Shown here piece by piece: positions 9,711 through 21,493 of a stretch of 64,000 bases of DNA. Both the position numbers and the translations under genes were made by a program. Numbering within the stretch: position 1 is the first letter of the stretch; each line of letters starts with the position of its first letter. This DNA is from Escallonia rubra (Eukaryota; Streptophyta; Magnoliopsida; Escalloniales; Escalloniaceae). The stretch lies in NCBI GenBank assembly GCA_033065855.1, contig JAVXUO010000705.1:17587-81586 (forward strand), in the 5' to 3' direction. The notes under the pieces are model-generated. The model worked only from the letters and a program-made list of their open reading frames with translations, was not told the DNA's origin and ran no database searches.

Positions 9711-10000
9711 AACATTTTGGGAATATTGTGAGTTTACTGTACCAACAAGTACTCGATGCTTTTTGCTCCTTTCATAGACGTTAATCATCATTATCACTTC
9801 ATCCTATTTGGGTTCGCATTGTTAAGGGATGAGAGCAAAAGTTCTTTTGTATGGTTGTTTAAGACATTACTGGAAGCCATGAACAACAAAGCACCTAAAG
9901 TTATCATCACCGATCAAGATTTGGCATTGAAGAAGGCAATTGCTACCGTCTTCCCATATACTCAACACTTAGAAATATTTCAGGCATTTTCACCGTCTAC
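9711..10000 (+). pseudogene. Mutator/FAR1-like MULE transposase fragment
   Basis: The frame from about 9,746 reads NKYSMLFAPFIDVNHH, then FGFALLRDESKSSFVWLF, then MNNKAPKVIITDQDLALKKA. This is the core of the MULE transposase domain shared by Mutator transposases and FAR1/FHY3-related proteins, including the TDQD acidic motif. A frame change lies just upstream, where FGNIVS precedes it in another frame (about 9,716-9,735). The reading frame then enters a tandem repeat array and stops near 10,005. Only about 85 residues of a protein usually over 600 residues long remain. Confidence 0.78.
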
Positions 10001-10293
10001 CAAATAGTCTAGCGGACAGCATAGCAGAAACATGAGCCTCCAACAGTTAAATTTGTTTTGGCCATTTTCACCGTCTGCCAGATGGTCTAGCGGACGGCCT
10101 AGCAGAAACACTGGGGTTCAACACTTAGAATAATTTCGGCCATTTTCACCGTCCACCAGATAGTCTAGCGGACGGCCTAACAGAAACATTGGCCTCCAAC
10201 ACTTTAAAAAATTTCAGGCATTTTCATTGTCCGGCAGATTGTCTAGCAGACGGCCTAGCAGAAAACATTGGCCTCCAACACTTAGAAGTATTG
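9964..10293. repeat. 78-bp tandem array, about 4.2 copies, each with a hairpin
   Basis: The marker CATTTTCA starts at 9,985, 10,063, 10,141 and 10,219, an exact 78-bp period. Each unit holds an imperfect hairpin of the form CCGTCTGCC...AGCGGACGG, followed by 'cctagcagaaacat' and 'ctccaacacttagaa'. The tail of the unit overlaps the last codons of the MULE fragment, so the array begins within transposase-derived sequence. Confidence 0.92.
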
Positions 10294-10686
10294 AGAATAT
10301 TATAAATAGGAAGAACTCACCTTCTTCCTCCTCTTCACTTCCATTTTATAGAAATGTATTAAAGGGTCGGTTACGTCCCCTTAATGGGAAGTTACTAACT
10401 TTTATGAGGAGTTAACAAAACTGATGGGTGATTATTACCCATAATGAGAGAATGAGAGAGTGAGTAAATGCCACTTCCCACCTCTCCAAGAGTCATGGGA
10501 CAGTTTTGGAACTCTCTGGTGGCGACACGTTGTTCCCAACCTATCTGAACCGCACCCCAGGGCCCGCTAAGGGACCCATGTTGCAGGACACATCACCCGT
10601 TCGCCAGTCAATTGTTCAACGCCATCAGCCGGTCAAAGTGCTTCGTCCTTCGAACGTTCAGACAGGCAATCAAGTTCCAAGTGTAA

Positions 10687-10796
10687 ATCCCTCTAGGGGG
10701 TCGGCCACCCCCCTAAGAAGGGGGTCGGCCACCCTCTTTAAGGGGGGGTCGGCCACCCTCTTTAAGGAGGGGTCGGCCACCCTTGTCTTTGGGGGG
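10687..10796. repeat. 24-bp tandem repeat, 4 copies
   Basis: TCGGCCACCC starts at 10,701, 10,725, 10,749 and 10,773, an exact 24-bp period, with GGGGG and CTTTAAGG between. It lies in the U3-like part of the probable LTR. Confidence 0.93.
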
Positions 10797-11046
10797 AGTT
10801 TACTGACCCCTCTGGCATCTCACTCAACACACTCTACAGTGCTCACTCACTACTAGTGGTCGCATGACGCTCGTCGTCGCGACAACCGTCACTCGCGACC
10901 GTGCATTATCATCTAGGTATCGTCCCGCGACACTCGTCGCCGCTCTCGTGTGCCATTCTCATGATACGTGCCCCAGCACCAGGTATTGTCTCACGATGAT
11001 AGTCGTCGCGCCCATGCGCCACAATCATGTTACTTGCTTCTGGGGT

Positions 11047-11305
11047 GGGCTCATAACCTTAAAGCCATCGCCATCGCCATCACAATCACGGGGGGCTCCG
11101 ACCCTCACAGCGGGATGGACTCACAAGCTTATAGTCATCACCACCATGGGATGAGCTCACAACCTTAAAGCCATCACCGTCACAATCACGGGGGGCTCCG
11201 GCCCTCGTAGTAGGATGGACTCACAACCTTATAGTCATCGCTGCCATGGGATGGGCTCACAACCTTAAAGCCATCGCCGTCACAATCACGGGGGGGCTCT
11301 GACAC
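11047..11305. repeat. About 100-106-bp tandem repeat, 2.5 copies
   Basis: Units start with CTCAYAACCTTAAAGCCATC at 11,050, 11,156 and 11,256 and include ATCACGGGGGGCTC. Each unit has a diverged internal half-repeat (GGATGGACTCACAASCTTATAG). A looser repeat family of 'cgtcgtcgcg' text precedes it at 10,860-11,040. Confidence 0.85.
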
Positions 11306-11745
11306 GAGGACCCCTCGCAGCGGACTCTAAGCACTGAGCTGCCATCATGTCCACTTATGTTACCATTGATCGTCGACACCACCAAGGCAATGACCCCCAG
11401 GTCACTCCGGGACGGGAGCAGGTCCTTGGAGGGCATTGCTCCTAGTCTGCCTGGCAGTTGGCTACAGAGGCAACCTTCACCGATGTCAGGATCTCTGCGT
11501 GTCTCTTGACGCATCTTGGGGGATTCAGTAAGGGCTTGGACTGGTGGCTAGGGCAACGGGCTACTCTGATCGTGCTAGGCGGTGTGGTCAGTCTCCTCAG
11601 ACAGGCAGAGAGATGCTGCAAGGGCAGGGCAGCACGAACTCGGAGACCGGCAATCCAACGGAGAATCGATACTTTGGACCCCCTGGTGACGTGTCACTCC
11701 CAGGGGACAACACATGTCAGCTAATGACACATTCACATTTTTGCC

Positions 11746-11754
11746 TATAAATAG
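11746..11754 (+). promoter_or_regulatory. TATA box of probable LTR promoter
   Basis: TATAAATAG is followed about 30-80 bp downstream by a CT-rich leader with repeated CTCTCT. This is the usual layout of a plant LTR core promoter. Confidence 0.55.
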
Positions 11755-12151
11755 TGGACTTTGGAGCTCATTCAAGGACTTCTCTCTCATTTGACATTTT
11801 CACTTTCTCTCTCTAAAAACATATTCTCTCTTAAATTCTAGTGAGAGAAACACATTCGAACTTCTGACATCGGACCCTTGACGCTGCATCCCTGACTTGG
11901 ACCTTGACTTGGACTGTTGACTGCCGGCCCTGTTCGTCGTCGCCCTGCCTGTGCGGCGCTGCCAGCCCTCGCGTCCTGCCTAGGGAGCCTTGCTCTCAGC
12001 CTTTACTCCATCCATGTTGTCTCCTACTTTGCCTACTTGGAAGCTGATTCGGACTGCATCCTTTGTGGCACCTCCACATAGGCACGAACCCCCTTTCCTT
12101 GGCATGACACGTGTTGTTCTCCCACATGTGTATATTTTTACCCATATCACA

Positions 12152-15100
12152 TAGTAACAACTCCAATACCGATTACCATTTATAACCCCTTAAAATCCAA
12201 GTCTAATCATGGTTTTTGTGTTTTCAAAGGAACAAGAGAAGACAGTAGCTTTATTAATATATGCGTAGAGAACATTTAGACATAAAATAAGACACAGTAA
12301 ACTAAGGAAATGCATACACATTTAATGTCTTCAGAGTGGAAGTGTGGGGTCTCAGTTATCCGGTAAAATTAGGGGTGGTGCCAATGTTATCAAAGGCACG
12401 CCTAGGCCACATGCGTGTCGCTTAGGGCTAGATGCAGCTCCTTAAAAAATGTGCACGCCCAGGTGCAAGGCGCAAGGCCGTGGTGGAGGCGCCAAAAGAA
12501 CCTCAAAAATCCTAGTATTTGATTTTTGCATTGTGGCATCATCTCAACATTTTATTGTCTTCGATTTATTGTTTCATAACATAATAAAGCAATATCTAAA
12601 CCATAAAAAACTAAAACCCCAAATCTCTATTCAATCAATTCGTTTGTTGTTGTTCATTGAATCTCGAAACTATAGTTGAATACCATCACCCCGAAAACAG
12701 TCTTCCCAAAACACCACCAAAAAGACAATTTCTTTTAGCCAAGCTCCACATTAATGCAACAGGAAATTTGAACAGATAATAGCATAGCATCGAGCACTGG
12801 AACCCTAGAAAGTCACATAGAACAAGCAGAATGGGCATGTAAATGGTATAGAATGAAATAAAGAAAACCGAATCGTAGGTTTTGACAAGGCTGCAGGGAC
12901 AGTAAGCCCAAAGCTCATGGTTGAAGTTCGTTAGAATCTGGGCTGCAGCTCTGCGCTTCCCATATCTTTCTCTGCCTTCTTTGTGACAATTTTTGACGCT
13001 TAAAAGGTTGAGAAATTTCTAGCTGAACAGAACAACAGACATCGACTTGTGCAAGTGCTGTATAGAAGGACTAGTCGAGCGGCTTGGGCTCACACAAAGG
13101 GCTGAACCGATTTTTGAATCTTTTTCTCAACTTCTTGGCATTTAGAATTTAAATCTTCTGGGTCTCTGTTTATACCTCTATATATCTCAGTGTAACTCTG
13201 GCATGTATCAAGTACTTTGTGCGTTGAAAGTGTTATCATTTTCACTCTATTGCTCAATTGCACTCACTATCAAGGTAAACTATATTTATTCATTGTATTC
13301 TTTATTATTTTCCTGATAAGAAGTAGGAGTAGATTAGGTAATAGAGGTAATAACTTAAAATAAAACTGAAGAGTCCTAAAAAAAGAGCTATAAGAATATT
13401 CCTTAGTCCTCAGTGAGTCAGATTAGGCACTTTCTCCAAAACGCCAGACCGTTTAAATTATCTGGGGTATTGTGCTTCACACGTGGTCCTGTCAGGACTT
13501 GGCACGCACGAGTTCCTCACAACCACGCACATCTCTCACACAAGGCCAAGCCACACATCGTGTATCCCTGAGCGTTTCAAGGCAAATAGCCTCAAAAGCA
13601 CATTAGATTGTGGAATTGGAATTGACAAACAAAATTGCCTTTTGGTTCTAATTTTCAAAGCATTGGATTGGGAAAAGAATTCAAAATTATTTTTTGGACA
13701 CGCCACAAAATTTGGCAATTAGTATCACAAGCTTATTTTACTCAGTTGAATTTGCAAATACGGCGTTAGAGGCGGCTGCCACCAATGGTGGTCTGGCTAT
13801 GAGGGCTATCGACGGCAGTGGGACAGTGGCAAAAAGTGGTGACAGTAGGCCTAGTAGTGGTTCTTCTTGGAATTATAGTTTCTGGCTACAAACATAAGAA
13901 TTGGAAATGAGGTAATATAGTAAGAAAATTAATTCATGGATTTGCATAAGAATTCAGATTTCAGATCCAAAAAGATTCTACAAACAGCAGAATTACAATT
14001 CTTAGGATCTAATTCCAAATCCAAACTCAATCCCAATTTCAAGTCCAATTCCTTGATCCAATTGGAGCATTAAGGTTCTTTAGGCTTTTGCAATTTGCAG
14101 TGCTTCCCATGAGTGGACTTTTGGGCGTGGAGAAGCAAATTGCACATGGATTATTATAATAGAGCTATCAAGCATGTACCGTTAGTTGGCAAAGTTGTTA
14201 GCTTGAAAATGGTAGTGATTAGCTCTTGAAATATATTTTGTATAAAATCCGTACTCTTCTTAAGTAGAAATACTTCTCTATTAGGGCAAGTGCTTGAAAT
14301 ATCACCAATATACTTATATAAAGGTTTGGTAAGGTCCGGTTTTTTAAGTGATTTACAAATTGGGTTCCTGTATCGAACTGAAACAGACTCAATCTGAAAA
14401 TCTGAATCAAAAACTTTTGATTTAGTGTGGAGCCATGCGGGTTCCCTCGATTTAAACTACTCAAATCGGCTCAATAGGTATTGCACACCCTTATCCCCCA
14501 CCTACACTTAAATACCTTCCTTCACAGCCCATTTTTAAGAACTCAACATGATTTTAGGTGGATATTTGAGAATTTTCGACTATAGAGTCGATGAGTTCTA
14601 CTTCGAGATTTAAGATTATATATGGTTGTAAGGACAATCAAAGCTACATTCAAGCAATCAATATTGACCCTAATAGGTGTTTTGGTTAAAACAACACGAT
14701 GAATTAGACTTTAAGATGATTACACATATTCTAAAGAGAATCGTGTAGGTGCACAATTGTTGGATATAAATTAGAAGTCAATAGGAGCTTACCGAAAACA
14801 TTTAGCATTAATATTGGGTAAGGATGGGATGAAGACTAGATAATGTCTTTCAATTGTAATTTCTTAGGTAACCAAACCCGAATTTTCTCACACATCTCAT
14901 AGGATTGATATCAAAAGATGGCATAGGCATATTTGCTTCAAATTTAGAGCCGAGAGCGGTTACCATTTCAAAATTTTGGCTCGAACTGAAGATCAAAAGG
15001 AGATATCTGCTGCAACCGAGATCCAATCAGCTGCATTAGATCTTGCTGCCCAAAGTTTCTATGGAAATCTTCTTATCGCCAACAACCCATCCTCCATCAA

Positions 15101-15639
15101 TTGCTATTGTGGAGATTCTATGAATTCAAAACTTTTGCATCTTTTACATACTTTGCTCTCCCCCTCTGAATAACAATTCTGATCATTTAACTTTTCAAGA
15201 AGTATTATTTTTTTCATCTTCCTATGTTGGATTGAGCACTCTTCATCTGCATTTTCTCTCTGCAATCAGAGCTTCATTTGTTAAGATTAAACTAGAATTT
15301 TAATTGCAAATACTCTATTTACATCTATAACTCGCTTTTTTCTTCATAAAGATACTTAGATTGGCATGAGTAAATACAATCAGTGAGAGGTTCATTTTGT
15401 AGCACCTTTAAGCTTGATCGCTCTGGTGTATAAGGGTTATGTACACAAGATTCATCAACCTCACAAATAGGCTTAAGTTGCTTTGAATGATTTATCCAAC
15501 TTTGAAGCAAGTAAGGAATGTCCTAAACTCACTATTATGGAAGCAGGAAGCTTGAGTCAGGCCAATCGAGGAGGCCAAAGACTTGAATGTCTTAAGTATT
15601 GCGGATTTAGGGGGGTTTACTCGTGACATGTGAGCAAAG
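12152..15639. other. Unassigned, transposon-like intergenic sequence
   Basis: No gene is supported. At 12,385-12,500 lies GC-rich 'aaggcacgcctaggc...caaggcgc' text of a kind often dispersed in plant genomes. From 13,600 to 14,070 there are AT-rich stretches with 'ggaattggaattgac' and complementary 'aagtccaattccttgatccaattgg', suggesting a decayed inverted-repeat MITE. From about 15,520 onward decayed gag-like sequence of the downstream Ty1/copia remnant may begin. Confidence 0.35.
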
Positions 15640-17225
15640 GCATTACTTGGAGGATTCTAAGAGAGAGTGATAAGACTGACTACAATGAGTGCTAATTCAA
15701 GTATCACAAACATGGTCATCATGCCAAGGATTGCTCATTAAACAAGAGAGAGACAAGTAGCTCTAATTGGAATTACGAGAGGGAGTCATCTCCAACATGG
15801 AGAAGAGGACACAATGAAGAGCATTTATCATATGGTATTAAACCAGAGAGGAAGGTCAATCTTAAGGTTAACAAGATTAAGTATTGGAACAAGCACAAAT
15901 GTGTTTCATAAAAATAAGGAAGAAGTGGGATCTTTTAGTTCCACTAACTTAGACTATGATTTGCTAGTTCTACTACCTTAAATTGTGAGCTTATGCTAGA
16001 TGAGTTAGAAGGAACTTCCTATGAGTTCTCAAGTTAACCTTTAAAAGGACAAAGTAAAGTCTTGAGTGAGGAACTCAAAAGGCACAAAGAATCACAGTCG
16101 GACACCATTGAAACGATGAATGAATAGTTGAGAGGAAGCAATGACAAAAGTTTCATAACTTGTCATGCTTAAGACGAGGAAGGAAAGCTATATAGCATTT
16201 ATTTAGTGATGGTAGAGATAACTTGGATGTGATGCTTGGAAGGAGAAGATAGCAACTTGAAAATGGTGATATACGCTACTTTGAAAACTCAAAACAAAAG
16301 AATTTGCTAAAATCATCTTCCAAATCAACTCCATTACTAGTCCCTTTGTTACTCCCAAGTGTTTTAAGAAAAATGGGTATTCATCCAAGAATTGTAAGGC
16401 CAAGATAAAGCAAGAAAAATGGTATTCCAAGACCTTTCCAAAAGACACGTGAAGAAATGGTTTTAAAACAGCTTATATTGGTCGTCCCCTATTCTAGCTC
16501 ATCCACCCTTATACCACCATGAACCAAGATGGTGTGAGTACTAAAAGTTATTCAATCTCTTCAAGTAGGTGTGTTTAGAGGCAAAGAACAACAGTTGCAA
16601 TAATGAAGCTTATTATATAATTTTATTAGTAGCAGTCTTTTAATTAATGGTATCAAAATATAATTTGACCGGTCAAAGTCAACATGTAGAAGCCTGTCAT
16701 AAAGTGTCTTTTGGTAATAAGCACTGCATCATGAAGCATGCCTTGCATCATGATAGTGTCATCGTCACATGTAGGGACAGTAACATTTAGAATGATTAAT
16801 TATGGAGAGCTTTCAAATGTCACCAATGATCTTTGTCTAATGAAAATAATTGGTATGAGCTTACTGGGAGCAAATCAAGAAGCTTACTATAGCAAATAAT
16901 CGGTAGGAGTTGTTCCAATGCTTAAGTTTGAAAAGGATAAGGCATGTGATGCATGCATACTTAGTAAGCAATTTGTGGATTTTTGATTGAGAGGTATGTT
17001 AGTCTCAAGGACAAGCATTATGCATTTGTGATTGTTGATGATTGGCCAAGATTCGCTTGGGTGATCATTCACAACACGTGTATGAAACTTTTAGCACATT
17101 TGTCGGGCTTAAATGTCTCATAGAAAGAGAAATTAACCTAGAACTCATCAGATAAAGAAGTGATAGAGGTAGTGAATTTGATTAAAACTTTTAAAAAAAC
17201 TTTGTGATGACCATGGTATTTTCAT
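15640..17225 (+). pseudogene. Ty1/copia gag-integrase remnant
   Basis: The plus strand keeps landmarks of a copia polyprotein in correct order, with many stops and frame changes. At 15,690-15,734 is a gag zinc knuckle, with one stop codon after the first Cys and the second Cys changed, ending KHGHHAKDC. At about 16,905-16,975 is GAG-pre-integrase text (MLKFEKDKACDACILSKQF) with its CxxC. At 17,005-17,070 is the integrase core start KDKHYAFVIVDDWPRFAWV, carrying the catalytic Asp. At about 17,150-17,185 is IRSDRGSEF-like text with the second Asp. The remnant stops at about 17,225, where copy B of the dispersed 'GTACC' repeat begins; reverse transcriptase and RNase H are missing. Confidence 0.72.
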
Positions 17226-17230
17226 GAGGC

Positions 17231-17396
17231 CTAATCCCAAAACTGTACCCTTAAGTTTACCTTCAATACAACTTTAGTACCCAAGTTTGAAGGTGTGCCA
17301 AAGAAGTACCCAATTTTGAAATAGCGTATCAAATCAGTACATCGATTGACGGACGACAAATGTGCCGTTAGAAAGTTAGAAGGGTAGAACTGTCAT
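17231..17396 (-). repeat. Dispersed 'GTACC' repeat, copy B
   Basis: It is the reverse complement of 7,943-8,112, starting CTAATCCCAAAACTGTACCC. The conserved stretch ends at about 17,396 and is followed by 'gacataaagtttgtcc' and a CT microsatellite. Its left end coincides with the break in the copia remnant, so it probably inserted there. Confidence 0.68.
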
Positions 17397-17456
17397 TATG
17401 AAAAAAAAAAGACATAAAGTTTGTCCATGTGGTTACGTGGGTCGTCCTTTTGACAT

Positions 17457-17530
17457 TCTCTCTCTCTCTCTCTCTCTCTCTCTTCTTCTTCTTATTCTTC
17501 TTCTTCTTATTATGCTTCTTTTTTTTTCTT
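17457..17530. repeat. (CT)n and (TTC)n microsatellite
   Basis: A CT dinucleotide run (about 17,457-17,483) grades into TTC/TTA triplets and poly-T, followed by a short (CA)n at 17,538-17,548. Open frames here come from the repeat. Confidence 0.9.
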
Positions 17531-17787
17531 TACTTCACACACACACAAAATTTACGCAGACAGAGATTGCCAGTGACAGAAAAAAGTCAATGGAGTTTTA
17601 AATTTTGTTGATAAATTCACAGTTCTCATTAATTTTTGTATGTATCTGAATTTATATAAATACCCAAAACTTATTTTATGACTATTTCTTCACTCTTTAT
17701 TATTACTACTATATTCCCTAAAATATTTCTTAAAAAAGAAATCAGTGATAAAACATTAAAACTTAAACTGAGTAGCAATTAATTTTT

Positions 17788-18133
17788 ATTCCCTCCATCC
17801 CACATAATTTGATCAACTTCCTTTTTTGGGTCATCCCACACAAATTACTCATTTCCAAATTAAGAAAGATTATGTAGGTACTTTTACATATTCACCCTTT
17901 TACACTTTTTTTATTCCATTTTCTCTCCATATTTAAATCTCCATTAGCTCATTTTCTCTATCCTGACCCACTTTCTTACATTATTTTATTCATTTCTCTC
18001 TATATTTAACACTCCATATTCCACTTTCTTCTTTCCGCTCTCTAAAGAGTAGAATGCGAAACACACAATATATCACTTAAATCCTTAATCTGTGAGCAAA
18101 AAAAAAATTGATCAAATTATGTGGGACGAAATT
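17788..18133. mobile_element. Stowaway-like MITE
   Basis: The left end ATTCCCTCCATCCCACATAA (17,788 on) and the inverted right end CGTCCCACATAATTTGATCAA (ending 18,129) match over about 20 bp through TCCCACATAATTTGATCAA. The CTCCCTCCRTCCCAC start is characteristic of Tc1/mariner-type Stowaway MITEs. The outermost bases on the right have decayed, so the TA duplication cannot be read with certainty. The interior is AT-rich and non-coding. Confidence 0.68.
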
Positions 18134-18402
18134 AATCACTTTGAAAGAAAGTGCAAAAAGCAAAAAAAAAAATTAATAATCTTATAATTCATGTATCATT
18201 ATCTTTCACAGTTATCTTTTAATAAGACCAAAGCAAATTCATTTTTATTGGAAAATCATCTGAAAAAAGGCCATTAAACGTCATCTTGTTAAAAAAAGCA
18301 AGTGTAATCTTACACTTTTGTTGGTCAAAAACTCGATTCTCCAAAAGTATAGTAAACTATAAACCACAAAGGTGTGTTTTCTAATTCCGATCACTTTGTC
18401 TA

Positions 18403-18403
18403 T

Positions 18404-18431
<28 letters not shown>
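18403..18431. repeat. (TTTTG)n microsatellite
   Basis: About 5.5 copies of a pentanucleotide repeat. Confidence 0.92.
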
Positions 18432-18434
<3 letters not shown>

Positions 18435-18510
18435 CTTTTGGCGAGGAAAAGGGGGGGCGGGGAAGAGCGGCTTAAAGCAAGTTTTTTCTTTTTATTTTTG
18501 AAATCAAACC

Positions 18511-21493
18511 TTTTTTTTTTATTATAAAGTCGAGAATAGCATAGATAAAAGCTCGTGTGAGCGTTGTATATAAAGAGTTGAGTATCATGACATGCCATGG
18601 GCCCATGACATTACAAATATATACATAATCAAACGAAAGATAAGTTTAAAAGCCACCCATAGGAACAACATAACAGCAAAATTAACATCACAAAAGGGGT
18701 GTGGGGTGTGGAGGGCACGGCTCGCATGGTTGCAAAACATCATCAACCCAATCCTGGTATATCTTGATTCTGGCTTGACATGCAAAAGATGCGAGCTATT
18801 TAGCCTCCTTCAACTGTGATTTTCTCGCCCTATACATACTATAGTAATGAAAATCAGTAGATATGAACCAAAATTCATAGATAATTGCCACCACCGAGTC
18901 TATGATGTCTTCAGTATCTGACATTTGAGAGAGTAAAAAGGAGGAGTCAGTGAATAAGTTAACATGTAATATTTCTTTCATGAGGGCACATTTTTTTGTA
19001 AGTAGAAGGCCTTTTTGCTACTGCTGTATAAGAATCAGATGCTAAAGTAGATAATGCTGCAGAACCACATCTGTTATTTGAAGTGTTTAGAGAGGTTATG
19101 CCAATGCCGGTCCTAAGATGTTTCTTATTGTATGAGATGGTGAAGAAAATATTTAGAGTACGACGTAGATCATAAGAGCAACGTTGAGGTTGCGCTAAGA
19201 TTATAATTAGGTACGTTGTAGCTTCCTTGAGACACATGTCAAGGGGACTTGCTTTCCAAACAGTGTTGTTGGAGATGATTATCATACTCCCAAGATGGAG
19301 AATTTGATGCACTATGTTACTAGGCATAAAGTTCACAGAGCGGAAGATTTGTTGGTTTCGACTAATCCAGATGGACCAGATGGTGGATTCTATAAAGGTA
19401 TTTTGATAGAGGTGTTTCCTTGCAGCGGATGTATGAGTAAGTCAAGCGATAAGCCAAAGTTTAAATGATGACCGAAAATGGTCAATTTTGAGGCCGAGTG
19501 GTTCTCCAAACCAAATAGATCGAACAAAAGGGCAGTGTATAAATAGATGATCGATAGTCCCCGGTTGTAGGTTACACATCGGGCAGAAAGGTGAGTCAAG
19601 TATCTTAAATTTATAAAGATTTGATCGGGTTAGTAATCGGTTCCATAGAATTAGAAAAGTTACTTTGGGAGGTATGGGGAGACACCAGAGGGTATTCCAC
19701 AGTAGTGCACCTATGGTGGTGGTAGCAGTGTGGCTACCACAGACAACCCTATTTGCATGTATTTTTTTATATAAGATTTTATAAGCAGAATTTTCCGCGA
19801 AAACCCCAGACCGGGTAGCTCTCCATAATTTTTGGTCTGCGAGTGAGTGCATTGAGATATGTATAGTAAGAATTTTGGTGGCAATGTTAGATGGAAATAA
19901 TTCCCGAACTAGCTGGGCATTCTAAGAATGTTGGCTAATAAGGTCACTGACAACGGTGGGATGGTTAGTCCGATTGGTAGTGGGATTATAGAACCGGTCC
20001 AGGTTTCCATCCATTTCTCGAATCCAGTCATCATGCCAGATAGAGATTTTGTATCATGTCCCGACTTGCCATCTGAGACCAAAAGATAAGACTTTCATCC
20101 TAGCCAAGATGCTTTGCCAGCCCCAAAAGTAGTTACCAGTGCTAGGACTTACTTCGAAGGATTGTCGCACATAATATTTGCCCATCATAACTTTGGATAG
20201 GAGGCAATCGTGATCAGTCATAATTTTCCAGCTTGTTTTGGCCAACAAAGCCAGATTAAACCGATGCGCGTCTTTGAATCCAAGGCCGCCCATGTCTTTT
20301 GAAGCACAAATAGAATGTGAGTTAATCCAGTGAGTGTTATTCCTGTACTCATCTCCTGACCACCAGAATTTGAAAAAGATAGAGTTTATATGTTTACACA
20401 CGTACTTAGGGAATAGATATTCCTGCATATGATAGATGAGTAGAGTAGAAAGAGTAGCCCGTATAAGAGTTGCGCGTCCAGCTTTATTGAGATATAGGAT
20501 TTTCCATCCGGGGCATTTTTGTCAAATTTCTCCAACAAGCATATGGAAAAACTCTTTTTCTGTGAGTGACAATATCCAAAGTGCCGCCCAGATATTTGCC
20601 AAAAGTGTCTGCTATTTTGAATCCTAATAAGAGGGAAACAAACTGATAGATTGCCAGTGTTGAAGAGGGGCTCAATGTAATTGACGATTTCCTCTAATTG
20701 ATTGTTTGACCAGAGGCTGCACAATATGTCTAAAATCCGTTTGATTGTTGTGCAAGAGGTGTTATCAATCTCAGTGAAAATCAAAGTATCATCAACAAAG
20801 AAGAGATGGTTGATTGGAGGACTTCGAATTCTAGCCTTTATGCCTTTAATCAAACCTTGGGTCATTGCTAGACTGAGAGCTGAGGATAGAGCTTCCGCAC
20901 AGAGTATGATCAGGTAAGGAGATATCGGATCTCCCTGGCATAGACCACACTTTGGTTTGAATACTGCAAATGGTGATCCATTCACTAGAATTTGATAAGA
21001 GACTGTGGAGACACACGTCCATATGAAATTGATGAGATGTCTGAAAAAATTCATTGTTTGTAAAAGGGCTCTAGCTAACACATTCATATACGTTACTCAT
21101 ATCCATTTTGATTACCCAAGATGGGACGGCCTTTGCAATGTTTGCAAATCTTATTGGTAAATTCTTGAGCAATGAATAGGTTATCGCTGATATGTCGTCC
21201 TTGAACAAAGGCATTTTGTCCTTCAAAAACTAGTAGGTTAAGAATGGATTTAATTCTATTGGCTAAGGTTTTGTCAATCACCTTTTTAAGTTTTTGGAAA
21301 CAGGTAAGACCCACTAGAATCAATCAAACACCTGAAGTGATCTCGAAAGAACTTTCAGTAGCGTTTACTAATAGCGCAAACTTTTTACAATGATAATACA
21401 TCTTTCGTAGTACTAATGAACCTCTAGGCAAAAAAACCGTACAAATGTAGAGAATTCAAGACGACCACGACAGGCAAACTCATTTTTTTCTTC
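18511..21493 (-). pseudogene. L1-type LINE remnant: reverse transcriptase, zf-RVT, RNase H, 3' tail
   Basis: Read on the minus strand, the element holds domains in LINE ORF2 order. First is reverse transcriptase N-terminal text with LANRIKSILNLLVFEGQNAF and QGRHISDN (about 21,170-21,260). Then the catalytic RT core with GLCQGDPISPYLIILCAE and HLFFVDDTLIF (20,775-20,960); VDD stands in the usual (F/Y)xDD box. Next comes a thumb/connection region with MGGLGFKDAHRFNLALLAKT (about 20,230-20,300). Then zf-RVT with FCPMCN and DHLFIHCPF (19,530-19,590), and an RNase H-like tail GIGI...SDSYTA (about 19,020-19,110). Frame changes separate the blocks. A poly-A tail lies at 18,511-18,523 as poly-T. AAATCAAAC flanks both sides (18,501-18,509 and 21,494-21,502), a possible target duplication. 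ORF1 and endonuclease are missing: a 5'-truncated copy. Confidence 0.85.

Larger units (their letters stand above)
10422..12151 (+). mobile_element. Probable long terminal repeat (Ty3/gypsy-like) rich in tandem repeats
   Basis: The region has the architecture of a plant LTR: a repeat-rich U3-like part (24-bp and about 100-bp tandem arrays), a TATA box (TATAAATAG, 11,746-11,754), then a CT-rich leader (11,780-11,835). Candidate ends are TGATGGGT at 10,422 and ...ATATCACA near 12,151, but no convincing target duplication was seen. No protease, reverse transcriptase or integrase text adjoins it. Open frames here follow the repeats. A solo LTR or LTR fragment is the best reading; the boundaries are uncertain. 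Confidence 0.42.

Noticed and set aside
9711..10000. A functional FAR1/FHY3 transcription factor gene
   Set aside because: Only about 85 residues of the MULE domain remain, with a frame change upstream and a tandem repeat replacing the rest.
10506..11790. Several overlapping open frames of 60-120 codons
   Set aside because: They follow the 24-bp and roughly 100-bp tandem repeats of the probable LTR and resemble no protein I know.
17398..17611. Leucine- and serine-rich frames
   Set aside because: They are translations of CT and TTC microsatellites.
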